A stretch of 64,000 bases of DNA from contig OY986438.1 in the NCBI GenBank assembly GCA_963920525.1, positions 124,812,920 through 124,876,919 of the forward strand, read 5' to 3'. This document shows positions 11,201 through 22,269 of this stretch, piece by piece. The DNA is from Dichetophora obliterata (taxonomy: Eukaryota > Arthropoda > Insecta > Diptera > Sciomyzidae). The notes under the pieces are model-generated. The model was given only the letters and a program-made list of their open reading frames with translations. It searched no databases and was not told where the DNA came from. The position numbers were made by a program, and so were the translations under genes. The first letter of the stretch is position 1. Each line of letters begins with the position of its first letter.

Positions 11201-12250
11201 TGATAACGTTTTAACAACCAATAAATAGAATGCGTACGAGTATAAAAAGAAAAACTAGCTTTAGCTAAAAGAGAAAATGCCTAGTACAAATAGAGCACAC
11301 ACGTTTTTGAAGGTGCGTACGTGCAAGCTGACATTAACGTTACGTTATTAGTTATTGCGTTACGTTCTTTGTCGTTGTAATGCTTTAATGGGCATAATTT
11401 ACATTCCAATGTAGATACTTTCTATTTAAACATATTCTTTGCATAAAAAATAATAGTCTATTATAGTTCATATAACGGGTCAAAACAGTAATTAAGAAAG
11501 ATATATGTTGTTACTATGTTTAGTACCTCCACAAATTATTATTTTAAATTCTGAGATTTGTTTTGCTATGTTAATGAGGCAATAACACTGAAATTTCACT
11601 GAATTGTTGAAGTTGATTTAGTTGATATTATCATGAAAAATCCTGTGATCGAATTCCAGTGATTTCAGATATAAAAAAATTTATAAATATATTGTTTCTT
11701 TTTTTCTTTAGTATTCTTTATTATATTATTATAATTATTACTTTTAATTTAATTTTTTGCAAGAAATTGAACAATATCCAAAAAAAAAAACGTTTAACCC
11801 ATTAGTTCGTAAACGAAACTAGAAAAGTCTGCAAGATGAAACTTTCTGAACCGTGTTGGTTTGCGCTAAATATGAAAATGGAACTGCTCTTATCGATCGG
11901 AAAACTAATTTTTAGCGGTTTCCTGTTCTTTCTTCCATTACGGTCTCAGTCGCGCAATAGCCTCTCCAGGACAGATGCGACATTAGTTTGAGGGAATTAA
12001 AAAAGCGATCAAAACATATTTTGTGACCTCTAATCGGCAATAAATTAATTTCTGTGTTTAATAACATTACAACTGATCCAACTATTTCAAAAGAAGGAAA
12101 TAAATCTTTGGGATTTCTTCAAGTGTATATTATAAAATTCAGTAAATAGACTCCACTGCTATAAATAGCCCAAGCCTTAAATCCAAGCCAATCGCATTAC
12201 CTCGAAAAAACTGCTAAACAAAATGTTTACCATAGTAAGGTATCATATTT
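8282..12250. other. noncoding AT-rich tract
   Basis: No gene is supported. ORFs here are short and have low-complexity AT-driven composition. A perfect 11-bp hairpin lies at 10427-10455 (separate entry). Nothing else is recognised. Confidence 0.4.
10427..10455. repeat. perfect 11-bp hairpin
   Basis: Arms GTTCCTACAGC (10427-10437) and GCTGTAGGAAC (10445-10455) with a 7-base loop. 'tcattcctac' and 'tcattcctgt' occur just upstream. It may be a relic of a short inverted-repeat element; no function can be assigned. Confidence 0.5.
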
Positions 12251-12253
12251 TTA

Positions 12254-12697
12254 TTAATTGAAAGGTTTTCTGGCGAGCGACCATGCTTTATCAGAAACTC
12301 TTAGCATATCGTTGATGCCCTGCAGTTTGTACATCCGATCGTTTTCATCCAATTTAGAGTTATCGTTGAAATACATCCGACTAAAAATCTTCTCAAACCG
12401 TTTAGAGCGAAAGGTATTTGCCAACGCTTTTGGGCAATTGGTGCAATACATCCTTTTATTTGGATATATTGTGTATCCAGAAAGAAGCATTTCTTTCAAC
12501 ACTATGTAAATTTCTGCCTTCGTGGCATTCAACTGTTTTTGATATGCATAAATATCCGTTTCTTGAGCGATTTTGCAAATCAATTCACCGTTTAAGAAAA
12601 GCTGAAATAAATTTAAAGAACTCTTCCATCGTTGTGCTTCATCAAAAATTGCAATAGGGCTACAAGATTGCTCGATGCCTTTTATAGGAGCCAGCAC
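12254..12697 (-). pseudogene. piggyBac-type transposase fragment
   Basis: A 147-aa frame on the minus strand resembles the front of the piggyBac transposase (DDE_Tnp_1_7) domain. The order LNLFQLFLNGELI, then ETDIYAYQKQ, then FEKIFSRMYFNDN, then DENDRMYKL is the usual one leading to the first catalytic Asp. The frame stops right after SLARKPFN, before the catalytic residues, so only the leading part of the domain remains. Upstream on the same strand (about 12968-13000) an acidic EDDSDSNSD-like stretch resembles the acidic N-terminus of piggyBac proteins. It is separated by stops or an intron, so the relic may extend to about 13190. It could be a dead transposon or a fragment of a domesticated gene; the missing catalytic core favours the former. 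Confidence 0.7.
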
Positions 12698-13416
12698 ACT
12701 TATCCGCCAAACAGTCTTTGAGACAATAGCAGTGAAGGTTCTTGTACTACACTGTCATATGATCTCCACCGATCTCTATGATGATAATTTTGAAGTAGCT
12801 ACTCCAAAGAGGAACTCTGATGAGTCTGCCTAAATTTTATTGAGGAAACTAATTACTTTTATTAATATATTGTATTTAAAGAAGTAAATTTTATTTAGTT
12901 GAATTATCAATTTAAGTTGGTTACGAGTAAATCGCTTCCTTTTTGGTGACCGTTCCAAAATTGGGTCACAATCAGAGTTCGAATCAGAATCGTCTTCGTA
13001 TGCAGTAATCTAAAACTATTGCTTAGTATTCATCAAATAACGCCCAACATGGTTGAGAGCAAAAAATACTTGGACCAATCTCAACATCATATGACGGCGC
13101 GGAGTCGCAGCCGAATTCGGCTAGTGGCATCTCTCTTGGATGCAAAATAAAAATACTAACATCTTCTTCTCCATCGCTTAATTCCTAGAAAACATCCAAA
13201 GTATAAACTCACTTTAAATGGGAGGTAGACGTGATTTTTATTCGACTTTTAAACTTTTCATACGTGCCAAATTTGAAGTCACTAGATTAATTTTTGTGGA
13301 ATTTAAAGACATTTTACCGTTTTGGTTTAGTAACTTTGTATGGAAGGTAGGCGTGGTTTTCATCCAATTTGGCTTATTTTCGAACTTGACCTTCATTTTC
13401 GAATAAAAAGCTTATA

Positions 13417-14640
13417 AAGGGTGTTTTTTTAGAGGTTTGTTTATCGAATAGAGATAAAACTGGCATTTTGTGGTCAAATCTGGCAACTCTAATGTCATTT
13501 ATGTTCAGTTTGGTTTGCCATTTCATCATGAACAGGTTGACAAAAGAACAACGCTTGCAAATCGTGCAAATTTATTTCGAAAATAATGGTTCAGTTCGCG
13601 AAGTTTACCGCAAGCTCCGTCCATTTTATGGTCGACATAATCGTCCATCAGAGCAATTAATTCGGTTAACCATGGTCGTTTTCGCACTACGTTTACTCTA
13701 TTTGATAATACGCATCCGCAGAGACGTCGAACAGTGCGCACCGAAGAAACAATTGCCGTTGTAGACCAAAATGTTGAAGAGGACCCGAATGAATCGATTC
13801 GCCACCGTGCACAGCAATTGGAGCTTTGTACATCAACTTTATGGAATGCGTCGTGATTTTGGTGTATGGGCCGAAAATGAGATTGATCTCGATGCTGATT
13901 TTCATCGCAAAATTTTGTTCAGTGATGAGTCTCATTTTTGGTTGAATGGCTACGTCAACAAGCAAAATTGCCGCATTTGGAGTGAAGAGAATCCACATGA
14001 GACCCTTGAGACGCCATTACATCCACAAAAACTGACTGTTTGGTGTGCTCTATGGGCTGGTGGAGTCATTGGGCCATACTTCTTCCGAAATAATGCTGGA
14101 GAGTCAGTTACCGTTAATGGAGACCGGTATAGAGCTATGATAACCGACTATTTTGTTCCCGAATTGGATGGCATGAATGTGGATGAGTTGTGGTTCCAAC
14201 AAGACGGCGCTACATGCCACACAGCGCACGTCACAATCGATTTATTGAAGGAACATTCGATGAGCGCATAATTTCGCGGAATGGACCTATCAATTGGCCA
14301 CCAAGATCGTGTGATTTGACACCATTGGATTATTTTCTTTGGGGATATGTGAAGTCGCTCGTCTACGCCAACAAACCAAAAACGTAAGGGGACATGGAAG
14401 CCAACATTCGTGGCGTTATTGCCGACATACGGCCCCATATGCTCGAAAAAGTGGTTGAAAATTGGACCTGTAGAATTGGCTTTATTCGAGCCAGCCGTGG
14501 CGGCCACATGCCCGAAATCATATTTAAACATTTATGACATAAAATTATACTTCCAATAAAGTCAAATTGATGGACATTAAAACGATTTTCTTGTGTTTTA
14601 TCTCAATTCGAAGTTCTATACCTCTAAAAAAAACACCCTT
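13417..14640 (+). mobile_element. second DD41D (rosa-like) mariner element
   Basis: A 1224-bp element with identical 20-bp inverted ends AAGGGTGTTTTTTTAGAGGT, flanked by TA (13415-13416 and 14641-14642). The ends differ from those of the element at 2995-3928, so this is another subfamily. It carries a broken transposase on the + strand. The uninterrupted version of the target repeat elsewhere in the window serves as an internal empty site. Confidence 0.9.
13528..14537 (+). pseudogene. DD41D mariner transposase, frameshifted
   Basis: The start MNRLTKEQRLQIVQIYFENN is the N-terminal helix-turn-helix. The frame shifts after about 13680 and continues in another frame as THPQRRRTVRTEE and NVEEDPNESIRHRAQQLELC. 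A deletion near 13845 removes the linker before RRDFGVWAENEIDLDADFH. The catalytic part has SDESHFWLNGYVNKQNCR (first Asp) and WFQQDGATCHTAH (second). A one-base loss near 14257 precedes WPPRSCDLTPLDYFLWG (third). Across that shift the last two catalytic Asp are 41 residues apart, as in DD41D or rosa elements. A TAA follows KPKT at about 14386. The C-terminus GGHMPEIIFKHL ends at 14537. With at least two frameshifts, a deletion and a nonsense codon it is clearly dead and older than the copy at 3 kb. Confidence 0.9.
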
Positions 14641-14889
14641 TACATTGAATTTCGTAACGATAGCTATGAAATTACGGCTGTTATCGTGATCACAGACGGA
14701 CAAACGGACAGATGGACAGACGGACAGACGAGTAGACGGACAGACGGAATGAGGGACAAACTAACATGGCTGAATCGTCTCAGGAGGTGATGTTGATCAA
14801 GAAAATATATACTTTTCTATACCGGCCACCCGTCCTTATCGGCGTTACAAACGGAGTGACAAAGTTAATATACCCCTAATACGTTTTTT

Positions 14890-15367
14890 AAACGTTGGTG
14901 TATAAAAATGGGACTTATTTTTATAGAATTTGTTACTTTTTTTACCAATACAGACACAATACAAACAGATTAAAAAAATATATAAATCGGTCGATTAGTT
15001 TGTTTGCAGGAAAAAGTATGGTTAAGGAATAGTGGTCCGTTTTGAAAAAGTATGTTTCGAGAAAAACGCGTAGCAGTTACTCTGGCTCATCGGGTTTTAA
15101 GTGCTATAGAATCTGTATTTTGAACGGAATTGATTTAAAAAATTTTTGCATATTTTTTAATAGTTGTACAACAATAAGCAATTAAAAACAATTTAATTTT
15201 CAAGAAATTGTTTGCCTAAAATCTCCTCAAAAAAGTTGTAAGTCTGCTGCATATGGAACAATTTTTTTTTAACTGGCGAACTTTTAAAAAATTAATTCCA
15301 ATATTTTTCTCTTATTTTTTGTTGATCTTATTCACTTTATCTATATCTATACTATTATATCTATAAT
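14890..15367. other. noncoding, nothing recognised
   Basis: AT-rich sequence after the dispersed repeat, with A/T runs and no protein-like frame. Confidence 0.4.
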
Positions 15368-15435
15368 TCTATACTATTATATAAAATTGAAGTGAAAATT
15401 GAAAGTTACGACTTTACTCCAAAAATAGTGGATCG
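15368..15435 (+). repeat. Helitron-type 5' terminus
   Basis: TCTATACTATTATATAAAAT is followed by 'agtggatcgattttt', the same layout as at 901. A partial duplicate of the start lies just upstream at 15340-15360. No 3' end was identified. Confidence 0.35.
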
Positions 15436-16110
15436 ATTTTTAAAAAAAAAAAAATTTAAAATCTCGTATTTGTGCAACATATTTATTTACGGGTATTTTT
15501 CTTTCGAAATTATAATAAACAGTATATTTAATATATTTAATTAATGCATTAAGTTTTTTAAGAAATCATCTCAGCTGGCACGCATTGTTTATTCGTTGGC
15601 TTTTGACGCGTTTGTGTTGCGAGAGTTTCAGTAAACTCCATGTTGGTCTCTATTTTTCTCTTTCTCTTCGTGTACGTGTACTCTTTCTCTAGTACAGCTA
15701 AAAAAAAAACTGATGAGCCTTGAGCAAGGCGAAAAGTGAGATTCATATAAATGCAGAGCGGCGCTCCAAAAAAAAAAAAAAATAAAACAAAACAAAAGAA
15801 AAAAATTAAATTTTTTATATATGTGATATGTATTGTCTTAAGGACGATGTATAAGGACGATGATGCCATATCGCATCACTAAGACGGATGTCGCAAAAGT
15901 AATCGTATTACATAAAAATTAGTCAAAATCAAAATTAGCACCTGTGTAAAAAAATTTTCCCGTCTTTAAGGCGATAAGGAGATTGATAAAAAAAAACAAC
16001 AGTGGCCTGCTAGTCATATATCAATGTTTTGGGTTAAAAACAAAAGTCTTGCATGTTTTATTATTGACGTCAGCCTTAAATTTTTTGTAAGGTCTTAATT
16101 TCTGCTGGGT
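15436..16110. other. noncoding, nothing recognised
   Basis: AT-rich sequence with an A-run near 15770-15790. A 103-aa minus-strand ORF is low complexity and is not supported. Confidence 0.4.
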
Positions 16111-16120
16111 ATGTAATATT

Positions 16121-16494
16121 GTGGCGGCCGAAGCCTAGTTGGTAGAGTGCGTGGCCCCTAAGCTAAAGAACCGCGGTAGCCCGGGTTCAATTCCAGCTCA
16201 GACAGAAAGTTTTTTCAATTGAAATAATTTTTCTTTTCGGTCGTCACCTCTCTGCAGACAATGGCAAACCTCAGAGAGTAAAAATTGCCATGTAAAGCTT
16301 CTTGAGAACATAAGCAGTTTGGAGTCGGCATAAAACACGTAGGTCCAGTTCTAGGTCATTTGTGATCAAACACGCTGAATTATATTCAGCGTATTGTGTT
16401 AATAAAACGCACAACACAATTGATCAATAGAAGCTAGGTCAAAGTCCTTCCAAGGGCTGAAATGGCCAGTTTATTTTATTTTATATTTTTTTTA
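16121..16494 (+). mobile_element. complete tRNA-derived SINE with target duplication
   Basis: The head is tRNA-like. An A-box-like TAGTTGGTAGAGTG lies at 16138-16151 and a B-box-like GGGTTCAATTCC at about 16183-16194, which together would form an internal RNA polymerase III promoter. The body runs to an AT-rich tail. It is flanked by an exact 10-bp direct repeat ATGTAATATT at 16111-16120 and 16495-16504, as made by LINE-driven insertion. A 3' fragment of the same family sits at 38551-38623, so the tail segment 'ccttccaagggctgaaatgg' belongs to the family. The partner LINE is not known; the LINE at 18-20 kb has a different tail. Confidence 0.8.
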
Positions 16495-16504
16495 ATGTAA
16501 TATT

Positions 16505-18399
16505 GCGAGTAAATATGAAAAAATGCATGAAAAAACAGATCAGACTTTGAATAAAAAAAACGGAAATGTTCGAGAAAAAGAACCCAGTAAATTTGAGATA
16601 CTTGAAATATCGAGTTATTCAAATCGAAAATCAACGAAAGTTGTCGGACAAGGAAATTCTCCAAAAATCAAATCAATTCGTTATACAACCACTTTTCGTT
16701 TATACAGAGGTAATTTTTTCCAACATTTATACTTCAAAAATATCGGCATAAATTTAATTTCGATATAGTACAATTTAGGTTTTTTTCTTAACTTCTTTGA
16801 AGATTGTGTTATTTTATTTTGCGTGGACTTTTTTATTCAATTTGGTTTATATAAATATTTATTAAATAAAAAAACTTTGGTAATATTTGATTTTCAAGGC
16901 GTTTCGTAGGTGTATTTTCTTCTTATTCATGGAATTAAGGAATTTTTTAAAACTGTAATTACAAGAACATTATATTTTGTTTCAGAATATTATTGAAGCC
17001 GTCAAATAATATATTGGATATTATAAAGTTTTTTGAAAAATCCTTGAATAATTATGATCGTAAAATTTTGCATGTGTATGTATATAAAATTAAGATAAAT
17101 ATGTATATAATAATTAAAATTTGTTAATGATGATAACTTCCTTTCAAATTATGTAAGTGTCAATTTAACACTATTTGTTAAAAAAATCTTTATATCTTTT
17201 TTATATCTGTTTAAATTCTCTTCATTGTAAAAGCCAAGAGTAGATTTTTTGTTGACAAATAAAAAAATTGCAATAAATGTGAAAAATTCCAAACTTACCT
17301 CAAAGGGTATGTGCCAATTTGACCCTATCACTTTAAAAATTTAATTGACAATTTAACAAATAAAAATCTTTAAGTTTGTGCAAAATTTTATGCATCAATA
17401 GTTTCTTAAAACTCAAAAAACTCGGATTTTTACATTTATTCGGAATCAATAAACATAATTTAAAGAAAGAATAAAAACATTGTCGTAATAACGCGAATTA
17501 TCAGTAAATTTTAATTATTCGGAATGTCACACAAAAATTGTCAAGGGATAGAGAGAGAATTAATTTTGGATAAGAAAAACACTAGAATATGTTTAACTTA
17601 TCATGGTGCATGAATTTAATATCACTTTGTGCTATAAATAATAACTAAGGACTAAATAATAATTTTCGCATAGACCTAGCAATAGCTTGCTCTGGTTTAT
17701 ACTTTTCTAATTGCATTTTTTTGTGTTTCAGTTGGGCCCGAACTTTGCTCTCTACGGGCCTGGCTACGTATCATAAGCTAAAAAAAATTAAAAAATTAAA
17801 AATGAAGTTTGTTGGTCGCGCTTCATGAGACTGTCCTTAAGTACTGTAAACGACCTTGGAAGAAGCTTCACACCTGTGTCTACGAGCAGAAGCGGCTTTA
17901 GGTGGATCGACCCGGGTGACCACCCGGGGCGGAAGGGTGTACAGGGCGCTGCGATCGCCAAATTAACCTAACCACTTAATTTAAATACCTACCTATATCG
18001 ATATGAAGAAAAACTAAATTCAGCGTATGAGCTTTTATTAACTTATCTTGTAGAAATGAGTATGAGCATCAACATTTATCAACCACGACGTGTAATGTTG
18101 TTGCTTGTCTTATCGTATCCCTTTCTAACTAGGTCGAAGGAGTGACGCACTCCTAATGACAGGCAAGAATTGCAGCTCATATTAGGCTCACTGTATACTT
18201 TCCTATCCTCGCTTTCTTTTACTCGTAAGCTCTTCAGAAAATTAAAAAAACTTTGGTAGCCCATTTAGTCAAGTCTAAAAAGCCCCTTGTGATCGGGGAA
18301 GCCTTCTAGAGTGAATGAACTGAGGAAACGGGCAAATTTTGAAGGTAATCTGGTTTTTTATTAATATTTTTAAGATTTTTTTTATTTGTTCTACCTGTT
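16505..18399. other. noncoding; possible TE ends near 17.75-17.95 kb
   Basis: Mostly AT-rich and without a supported gene. GC-rich patches 'ctctacgggcctggctacgta' (about 17749) and 'cgacccgggtgaccacccgg' (about 17907) look like ends of hAT-type elements. I could not pair them or find target duplications. Confidence 0.3.
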
Positions 18400-19962
18400 G
18401 CAAAAAAACATAACCCTTCTGGTCCGAAGTCCCCTTTGCAATCTGGTTTTCGAGCTGGGCATGGGTGTTCTTCTGCAGTTGTAAAAGTTCTTGATGACAT
18501 ACGACCAGAATATGACGCCGGGTCTATGACTTTGCTCTGCCTTCTTGACTTCTCTAAGGCTTTTGATAAAGTTAATTATCAATACTTGTGTCATAAGCTT
18601 AAGAATTTGTTTGGGTTTTGTGATAGTGCCGTCAATCTGATGTCTAATTATTTGCTAAATAGGACTCAAAAAGTCAATTTTGGTCAATTGTCTTCTCAGT
18701 ATAAACTAGTCTTAAGTGGTGTTCCACAAGGATCCATACTGGGTCCTCTTTTGTTTTCATTGTTTATAAATGATATTTTCTGTGTGTGCAAACATGCATC
18801 TGTTCATGCTTATGCAGATGATGTACAGCTGTATTTGTCACGTCAAACTTCGCTTCTTGAAGATCTTTGCTGTAGATTGAATGAAGATCTTAGCAGAATT
18901 AATAATTGGGCCAGTAGCAATGGTCTTCAACTAAATGCATTAAAGTCGTATGTTCTTCCTATTTGTAAGAATAAAAATTGTTTAAATGATGTCCCGGATT
19001 TGTTTATTGGAACAAATAAGCTTGCTGTTGTGTCAAAAATTGTAAATCTTGGTTTCCATATTAATTCGTCTCTATCATGTGTTGATCATGTAAACAGTGT
19101 AGTCAAAAAAGTATATTATGTCCTTCGTAATTTGAGAATGTCAGCTTATGTAACTCCTGTTGATATAAAACGAAAGTTGGTGATCGAACTGATCTTACCA
19201 GTTATAATGTATACTGAAATAGTATACAGTAAACTTGACTCATCCTCCCAATTAAAACTTCAAATTGCTTTTAATTATGCCACACGCTATGTATACGGCT
19301 TGCGAAAATTTGACCATTTATCTAGTTACAGAAATGCAATACTCGGATGTGATTTAACTGCATACTTGAATGCAAGAAACTGTATATATTTGCATAAAAT
19401 TATTCACGAGAAAACACCGCTTTATCTTTATTCAAAACTGCAGTTCTGTCTGTCTAGAAGAAGTCATATTTTAATTGTACCTAGGCATAACTCGCTGAAC
19501 TCATCTCATTTGTTTTTCGTTAACGCCATTAGGATATGGAATGCACTGCCTCGAAGGATAAGAGAAACTACTAGGAGAGGAATTTTTGGGCAATTTATTT
19601 TATCTTTTTTTTCTACTCAAACAACTTAAATTTTTAATTTATTCTCTCTTCTCAGTTCCCTACTATATCTTGTAAATCTATAATTCTTTATATTTTTGTT
19701 TTTTCATTTACTACTCAACCACCACTGTATTAATAGAGAACTTTTTACTCTTTTTAAATAAATTTTTGGCTTACATTTTAAGTTACCTTTACCTTAAATT
19801 AATTAAGTTAAACAAAATTAAATTCAATCGAAATATTCTCAATTAAGCCAAGCCTAGTTGTTATTCAATTTTATATTATTTTGTACTATAAGAGAACATA
19901 GTTCTAAGTGTACTAATGTATAGCTTTAATAATAAAAATAAATAAATAAAAATAAATAAAAT
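18400..19962 (+). mobile_element. 5'-truncated non-LTR retrotransposon (LINE)
   Basis: It contains an open reverse-transcriptase frame (separate entry), a 3' UTR of about 300 bp, and an A-rich tail of ataaa units at about 19929-19962. The endonuclease and the N-terminal part of the RT are missing, as expected from 5' truncation during target-primed insertion. The exact 5' boundary is not visible, and no flanking duplication was confirmed. Confidence 0.8.
18436..19629 (+). CDS. LINE reverse transcriptase, C-terminal 397 aa
   Basis: RNA-directed DNA polymerase of a LINE, used to copy its RNA at the nicked target. The frame is open to TAA at 19627-19629 and has no ATG at its start, since the 5' part is lost. 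Motifs appear in order: QSGFRAGHGC (RT block 2), LLCLLDFSKAFDKV (catalytic Asp), LSGVPQGSILGPLLFSLFIN, HAYADDVQLY (catalytic DD at about residue 128), INNWASSNGLQLNALKS and NLGFHINSSLS. The C-terminus has IYLHKIIHEKTPLYLYSKL and IRIWNALPRRIRE with no RNase H, a layout typical of CR1-group elements (for example Kiri or Daphne-like). An intact RT frame of this length suggests a fairly young copy, although it cannot move by itself. The clade call is from memory of the C-terminal pattern. Confidence 0.85.
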   Translation: MQSGFRAGHGCSSAVVKVLDDIRPEYDAGSMTLLCLLDFSKAFDKVNYQYLCHKLKNLFGFCDSAVNLMSNYLLNRTQKVNFGQLSSQYKLVLSGVPQGSILGPLLFSLFINDIFCVCKHASVHAYADDVQLYLSRQTSLLEDLCCRLNEDLSRINNWASSNGLQLNALKSYVLPICKNKNCLNDVPDLFIGTNKLAVVSKIVNLGFHINSSLSCVDHVNSVVKKVYYVLRNLRMSAYVTPVDIKRKLVIELILPVIMYTEIVYSKLDSSSQLKLQIAFNYATRYVYGLRKFDHLSSYRNAILGCDLTAYLNARNCIYLHKIIHEKTPLYLYSKLQFCLSRRSHILIVPRHNSLNSSHLFFVNAIRIWNALPRRIRETTRRGIFGQFILSFFSTQTT

Positions 19963-21390
19963 CGAAAAATTTATTTTGACAATCTGCTAATTTTATACAT
20001 GAATGTATACATTTTGCAGTATACAAAATTACTTTGTTTTTATTTTTTATAAAATAGATATAGGGCTAACTGAAGGCAATCCTGTTTTAAACTAAGACCT
20101 GGTTTCTCAGCTCTGAAATGTCTGAAACAAAAAATTCAAAATTGTTTTTAAAATATAAGCTACTCGCTATGTGCGGCGATAAAATCATGTTGTACCCTTT
20201 TAGCATAATAGGTCGCAACAAAGAAAGGTGTTATATTAATGGATATTTAAAATTTTATACCGAGATATAAGTACACAAGTGTAAAAATATGTAAAAATAT
20301 GTAAAAATATTAGCCCGATCGGTTAAATAGTTTTTTGTAATCACTTCAAGCAGGTCACATGGTTTCAGGAAAAAAGTGTTTAAAGAAAAAAATCGGCTCC
20401 GAAGGGCTTTGGACGTGCTTACTAAATAAGTACCTTATACATGTTTCCTCATAACGGTGTCTTAAGAGGGGAAACTTCTCCAAACAATAGGGTTTTCAAT
20501 AATTTTGTGCAAAAACTGAGAAAATTTATAACATTGAATTTTATATTGACATTGATGTTCAAATGTATACATACAAATTTTTTTATAAGAAAATAAAAAA
20601 AATGTTGGCACATCAGCTGCTCCAACTTGGCTCCTTCAATTTGCGCCGTTGAATACCAAGCCCCTTGCAGTCAACTGAAATCTACCAAAGGCATATCTTT
20701 TGAAGAATATCTGCGCAAAATATCAAATTGCTATCTTTATTTTTTTTTTAATTACATTCGACAGCGTGGGAAAAAACATGTTTTTAGAAAAACTCGATTA
20801 AAGTTTTCGTTCTTTTACATCGTACTATCGACGATCATCAATTACTGACTTTATAGGTACTTTTAAGACTCTCCATTGAGCGCTTAAATTATTTAAAATA
20901 TCTTCTGCAAGTTGTTAATGAATTTTTCAAGTAAAAAGAAAAAAAATTTAAAAATTGAAAGTTCTGAAGCAGGTTCCAACCTATAATAAGATAGTGTATG
21001 CAGTATACTATTTCTAATGTTATTGAAAATATTAAACATGGTTTTTTTTGTAACAGCATAGAACTGGACAGCCTCCTTTTTTTAAAAAAAAAAAGATCAA
21101 AGAACCAAGGCATGCGCCTTATACAAACAAGGTTCGGTCTTTGACCTGAAAGGAAAGGGATAGATTATTTAGAGGACTTGATTGGAACAATACGTGAATT
21201 ATTGATAAGGCGAAACAACCGTGAAAGATAATTTGAATTGCTTTTAACCAAGGCTAGTGTTATGCCTTAACCTCGGCAAGCATTTCCAGCCCTTAGTTGT
21301 TTCTGTCCTTTAATTCCACATTTTCCACAATTAAGTTGTAGATTTTTAGTTTTTCCATAATTCTAAAATGTAGGAAAGAACAAAGAAAAT
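19963..21390. other. noncoding, nothing recognised
   Basis: AT-rich sequence with a short tandem of 'gtaaaaatat' units near 20285-20312. ORFs here are low complexity. No TIRs or exons are supported. Confidence 0.4.
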
Positions 21391-21394
21391 GAAA

Positions 21395-21480
21395 AGAACC
21401 ATGCCCGAACCCGGATTCGATCCAGGGACCTCTGGGTTGATAGCCTAGCGCACTCTCCACTAGACTACAAAGGCCGACGT
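21395..21480 (-). repeat. tRNA-like sequence (SINE head or tRNA pseudogene)
   Basis: On the minus strand the sequence has an A-box-like 'tagtctagtggagagtgc', a plausible anticodon arm (CTAGG / CCCAG around a 7-base loop), and a T-arm CCTGG-ATCGAAT-CCGGG with a B-box-like core. The acceptor stem pairs poorly, so a working tRNA is unlikely. It is most likely the head of a SINE different from the one at 16 kb. Confidence 0.5.
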
Positions 21481-21599
21481 CACTTTGGTCTGATAGTGAT
21501 GGAGATCTGTTGTGTGATGAAATTTAAAGTCTCCACGGAGAAAACTGTTGAAATGAAATTTGAATTGTGGTTAAGCAAAAATTGCTCTTGAATCTCAGC

Positions 21600-22265
21600 C
21601 ACTTCAAAGTGTGTCTCAGCTAATCAAAATTTGTTATTTCAGTTTATAATAACTAAGCAAATTTTTGATTAAATTTAACCAAAATTTTGCTAAGTTATTA
21701 TAAACTGCAACAGCAAATTTCTACTGCAGAAATTCTACCTAATTCCAGCAAATATTTGCTAAGTTATTCTAAATTGGAATAGCAAATTTTGATAGTTTTT
21801 GCTGAATTCTAGCATATTTTTGATGTGAAATAATTATTAGCCAATAAATTAAATTGAAAAATTACCATTATTCGTAGACTTGAACCTCGGCCGCGTGAGT
21901 GTAAGTGCATGGGCTTGTCCATTCGACCATCGCAGTTGTTAACAAATCGTTACCTAATTAATTTCATTAAGAATAAACGTGTACTAGTGCGCTTAGAAGA
22001 AATTTGCTTGAATTAAGTAAAAATTTGTTATTTGATCTTAAAATAACTTAGCAAATATTTGCTTGAATTAAGTATAAATTTGCTTTTGCACTTTATAATA
22101 ACTTAGCAAAATTTCTGCTTGAATTAAATCAAAATTTTGCTTTTTCCTAAATACATGAGGAGTGATTTCAATTTAGCAATCTTTTTCTAAGATCACACCG
22201 TGATTGGGCAAAGTTTTGCTGATTTGCTTTTAAGCAAAACGTTTGCTTGATTTAAACAAAATAAT
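21600..22265. repeat. degenerate AT-rich repeats with 'agcaaa' motif
   Basis: Many diverged copies of a unit like 'cttagcaaatttttgcttga' occur on both strands, often as short palindromes (aagcaaa...tttgctt). The block lies downstream of the tRNA-like sequence and surrounds a second, weaker one. It may be the body of a SINE-like or other composite repeat, but no clean unit length could be set. Confidence 0.45.
21875..21937 (-). repeat. weak tRNA-like sequence
   Basis: On the minus strand 'gatggtcgaatgg' resembles an A box and 'gaggttcaagtct' a B box, spaced as in a tRNA gene. The acceptor stem does not pair convincingly. It is probably a decayed tRNA or SINE head within the agcaaa repeat block. 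Confidence 0.3.
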
Positions 22266-22269
22266 AATC

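Larger units (their letters stand above)
13222..14885 (-). repeat. dispersed fly repeat, split by a DD41D insertion
   Basis: The two flanks, 13222-13416 and 14641-14885, together match the reverse complement of the repeat at 25281-25556 and about 26150-26418. Shared blocks are 'ggtaggcgtggtttt', 'tttcgaacttgac', 'gaataaaaag', 'ttacggctgttatcgtga' and 'tgatcaagaa'. The DD41D element interrupts it exactly after 'gaataaaaagctta'. The part at 14690-14765 holds a purine-rich run of gacggaca units. This kind of repeat, with many 'gacggacagacgg' and 'atggctaaatcgact' motifs, is widespread in flies; I do not know its autonomous source. Confidence 0.7.

Noticed and set aside
13526..13998. Minus-strand ORFs over the second DD41D element
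   Set aside because: They are shadows of the plus-strand transposase, which has the catalytic motifs.
21395..21480. Functional tRNA gene
   Set aside because: The acceptor stem has several mismatches, so a SINE head or pseudogene is more likely.
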